Below, in pieces: positions 63,409 to 64,000 of a stretch of DNA of 64,000 bases. The notes under the pieces were generated by a model that saw only the letters and a program-made list of their open reading frames with translations, was not told the DNA's origin and made no database searches. Numbering within the stretch: position 1 is the first letter of the stretch; each line of letters begins with the position of its first letter. Both the position numbers and the translations under genes were made by a program. The stretch comes from Paenibacillus sp. DMB20 (GTDB lineage: Bacteria; Bacillota; Bacilli; Paenibacillales; Paenibacillaceae), in assembly GCF_000987955.1 (NCBI RefSeq), contig NZ_LAZU01000021.1, forward strand, positions 1 through 64,000, in the 5' to 3' direction.

Positions 63409-63424
63409 GGTTAATTATACCATG
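63409..63424 (-). promoter_or_regulatory. extended -10 promoter of the type I toxin gene
   Basis: On the minus strand, CATGGTATAATTAACC: TGG plus consensus TATAAT (63419-63414). No good -35; the extended -10 may compensate. Leaves a ~65-base leader before the toxin start. Confidence 0.6.
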
Positions 63425-63595
63425 ATTGAAAGAAAAGCGCCTATTATCCAAGAGCGATGTCTTATACATATCTGATGAAGGAGATTCAGAAGATACTTTC
63501 CTAATCTTTAGTTGAAAAAGTCCGAGGGAGGGCCCTCCTAGGTATTTAGTTTCATCTCCCTCTCATAATCCTCAATTAGCCGAAGGCTTAACATG

Positions 63596-63643
63596 AAGCG
63601 CCCTTTCTAATGCGGTAATCGTTAGCAGAGAGGGTGCTTTTTT
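63596..63643 (+). terminator. terminator before the orphan toxin domain
   Basis: 12-13 bp stem AGCGCCCTTTCT/AGAGAGGGTGCT with two wobbles, 18-base loop, then TTTTTT. Confidence 0.7.
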
Positions 63644-63645
63644 CG

Positions 63646-63969
63646 CCGTACCCCTGCTCACTGATATAAGACCGATCTACACGGGAATACAGGCTCAAGA
63701 AAAGCATATTCCTAATACTCCAAATTACAAACAAGAAATAGCAAATGGACAAAACAAGAGCATTTTCTATGGCGATAATAAAACTGCACAAGAATTGCTT
63801 GATAAGTTTGCAGGAAAAGGAACCACTGTCACCAAAAAAGAGAGAGTGGACTTTGGTGAACCAATAGGAAAATACTATGACCCTGTGACAGGACAATATA
63901 GAGACTCATAGAGATATACATTATGGAAAAGATGGTGCTCATATAGTACCAGCTAAACCATCAGAATAA
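63646..63969 (+). pseudogene. orphan polymorphic-toxin C-terminal domain (Ntox50-like)
   Basis: The frame has no start codon of its own. It reads IQAQEKHIPNTPNYKQEIANGQNKSIFYGDNKTAQELLDKFAGKG and RVDFGEPIGKYYDPVTGQYRDS, then, after a one-base shift near 63910, IHYGKDGAHIVPAKPSE. This matches what I know as bacterial toxin 50 (Ntox50), a predicted RNase-type C-terminal toxin domain. Without a delivery head, it looks like an orphan toxin tip, as found downstream of full-length polymorphic toxin genes as a cassette for recombination. A candidate next gene (immunity) starts 20 bases later. Confidence 0.75.
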
Positions 63970-63989
63970 AATAAGAAAAGAGGATGTCT

Positions 63990-64000
63990 ATGTCTGATTT
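63990..64000 (+). CDS. start of a further gene, likely immunity protein of the Ntox50 domain (cut by window end)
   Basis: ATG at 63990 six bases after AGAGG; only MSD is visible. Inferred from position directly after a toxin domain. Confidence 0.35.

Overview
The window reads as chromosomal DNA from a low-to-moderate GC Gram-positive spore-former of the Paenibacillus type. The evidence is the gene content: LplB/YtcP-type sugar ABC transporters without an ATPase beside them, very large membrane-anchored AraC regulators, YesM/YesN two-component pairs, an SLH-domain remnant, a copper-amine-oxidase-N stalk protein, a tetratricopeptide-type XRE regulator and GTG/TTG starts behind strong AGGAGG sites. 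No rRNA, replication origin or CRISPR array was seen. Genus assignment is inference.

Region 1 (1-12.2 kb) is an accessory island. It holds the end of an IS3-family element, a coiled-coil membrane protein, a decayed tRNA-Leu-like sequence next to a decayed tyrosine recombinase, a coupled pair of unknown genes, a scrambled DUF7669-like/PQQ-propeller chimera, an HNH nuclease plus HEPN-like protein pair, and an OLD-nuclease plus UvrD-helicase pair that I call a Gabija defence system. Region 2 (12.2-17.2 kb) has a BcrA-type ABC exporter with a 33-residue membrane peptide, a divergent LytTR regulator/AgrC-like kinase pair, and an HNH endonuclease of the phosphorothioate-sensing type.

Region 3 (17.4-30.7 kb) is a sugar-use operon on the minus strand: two permeases, binding lipoprotein, an unclassified alpha/alpha-barrel-like enzyme, a Gfo/Idh/MocA dehydrogenase and a GH2 beta-galactosidase carrying an in-frame stop, with a divergent membrane AraC regulator. 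Region 4 (31-51 kb) is the most striking: GH110 alpha-1,3-galactosidase, YesN/YesM pair, binding protein, two permeases, GH95 alpha-L-fucosidase, a GH98 endo-beta-galactosidase with two C-terminal carbohydrate-binding-like repeats, and a large secreted beta-helix protein. GH110, GH95 and GH98 are the activities that take apart blood-group A/B (H-type) glycans, so this looks like a dedicated histo-blood-group or mucin-glycan use locus. Region 5 (51-57.7 kb) has a GH38/Gfo deletion scar, a third binding-protein/permease set and its AraC regulator.

Region 6 (57.8-64 kb) is accessory again: truncated hydrolase, copper-amine-oxidase-N protein, XRE-TPR regulator (with a second, deleted copy at 17.4 kb), a WXG100-headed candidate polymorphic toxin and likely immunity gene, an IS256 remnant, a type I toxin/antitoxin-RNA locus and an orphan Ntox50 toxin domain.

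A theme across the window is that more than 20 otherwise well-preserved reading frames are broken by exactly one extra base in a homopolymer. I treat these as probable base-calling errors and annotate the merged genes, saying so in each entry. True decay (integrase, SLH, GH38, IS copies) is listed separately as pseudogenes.
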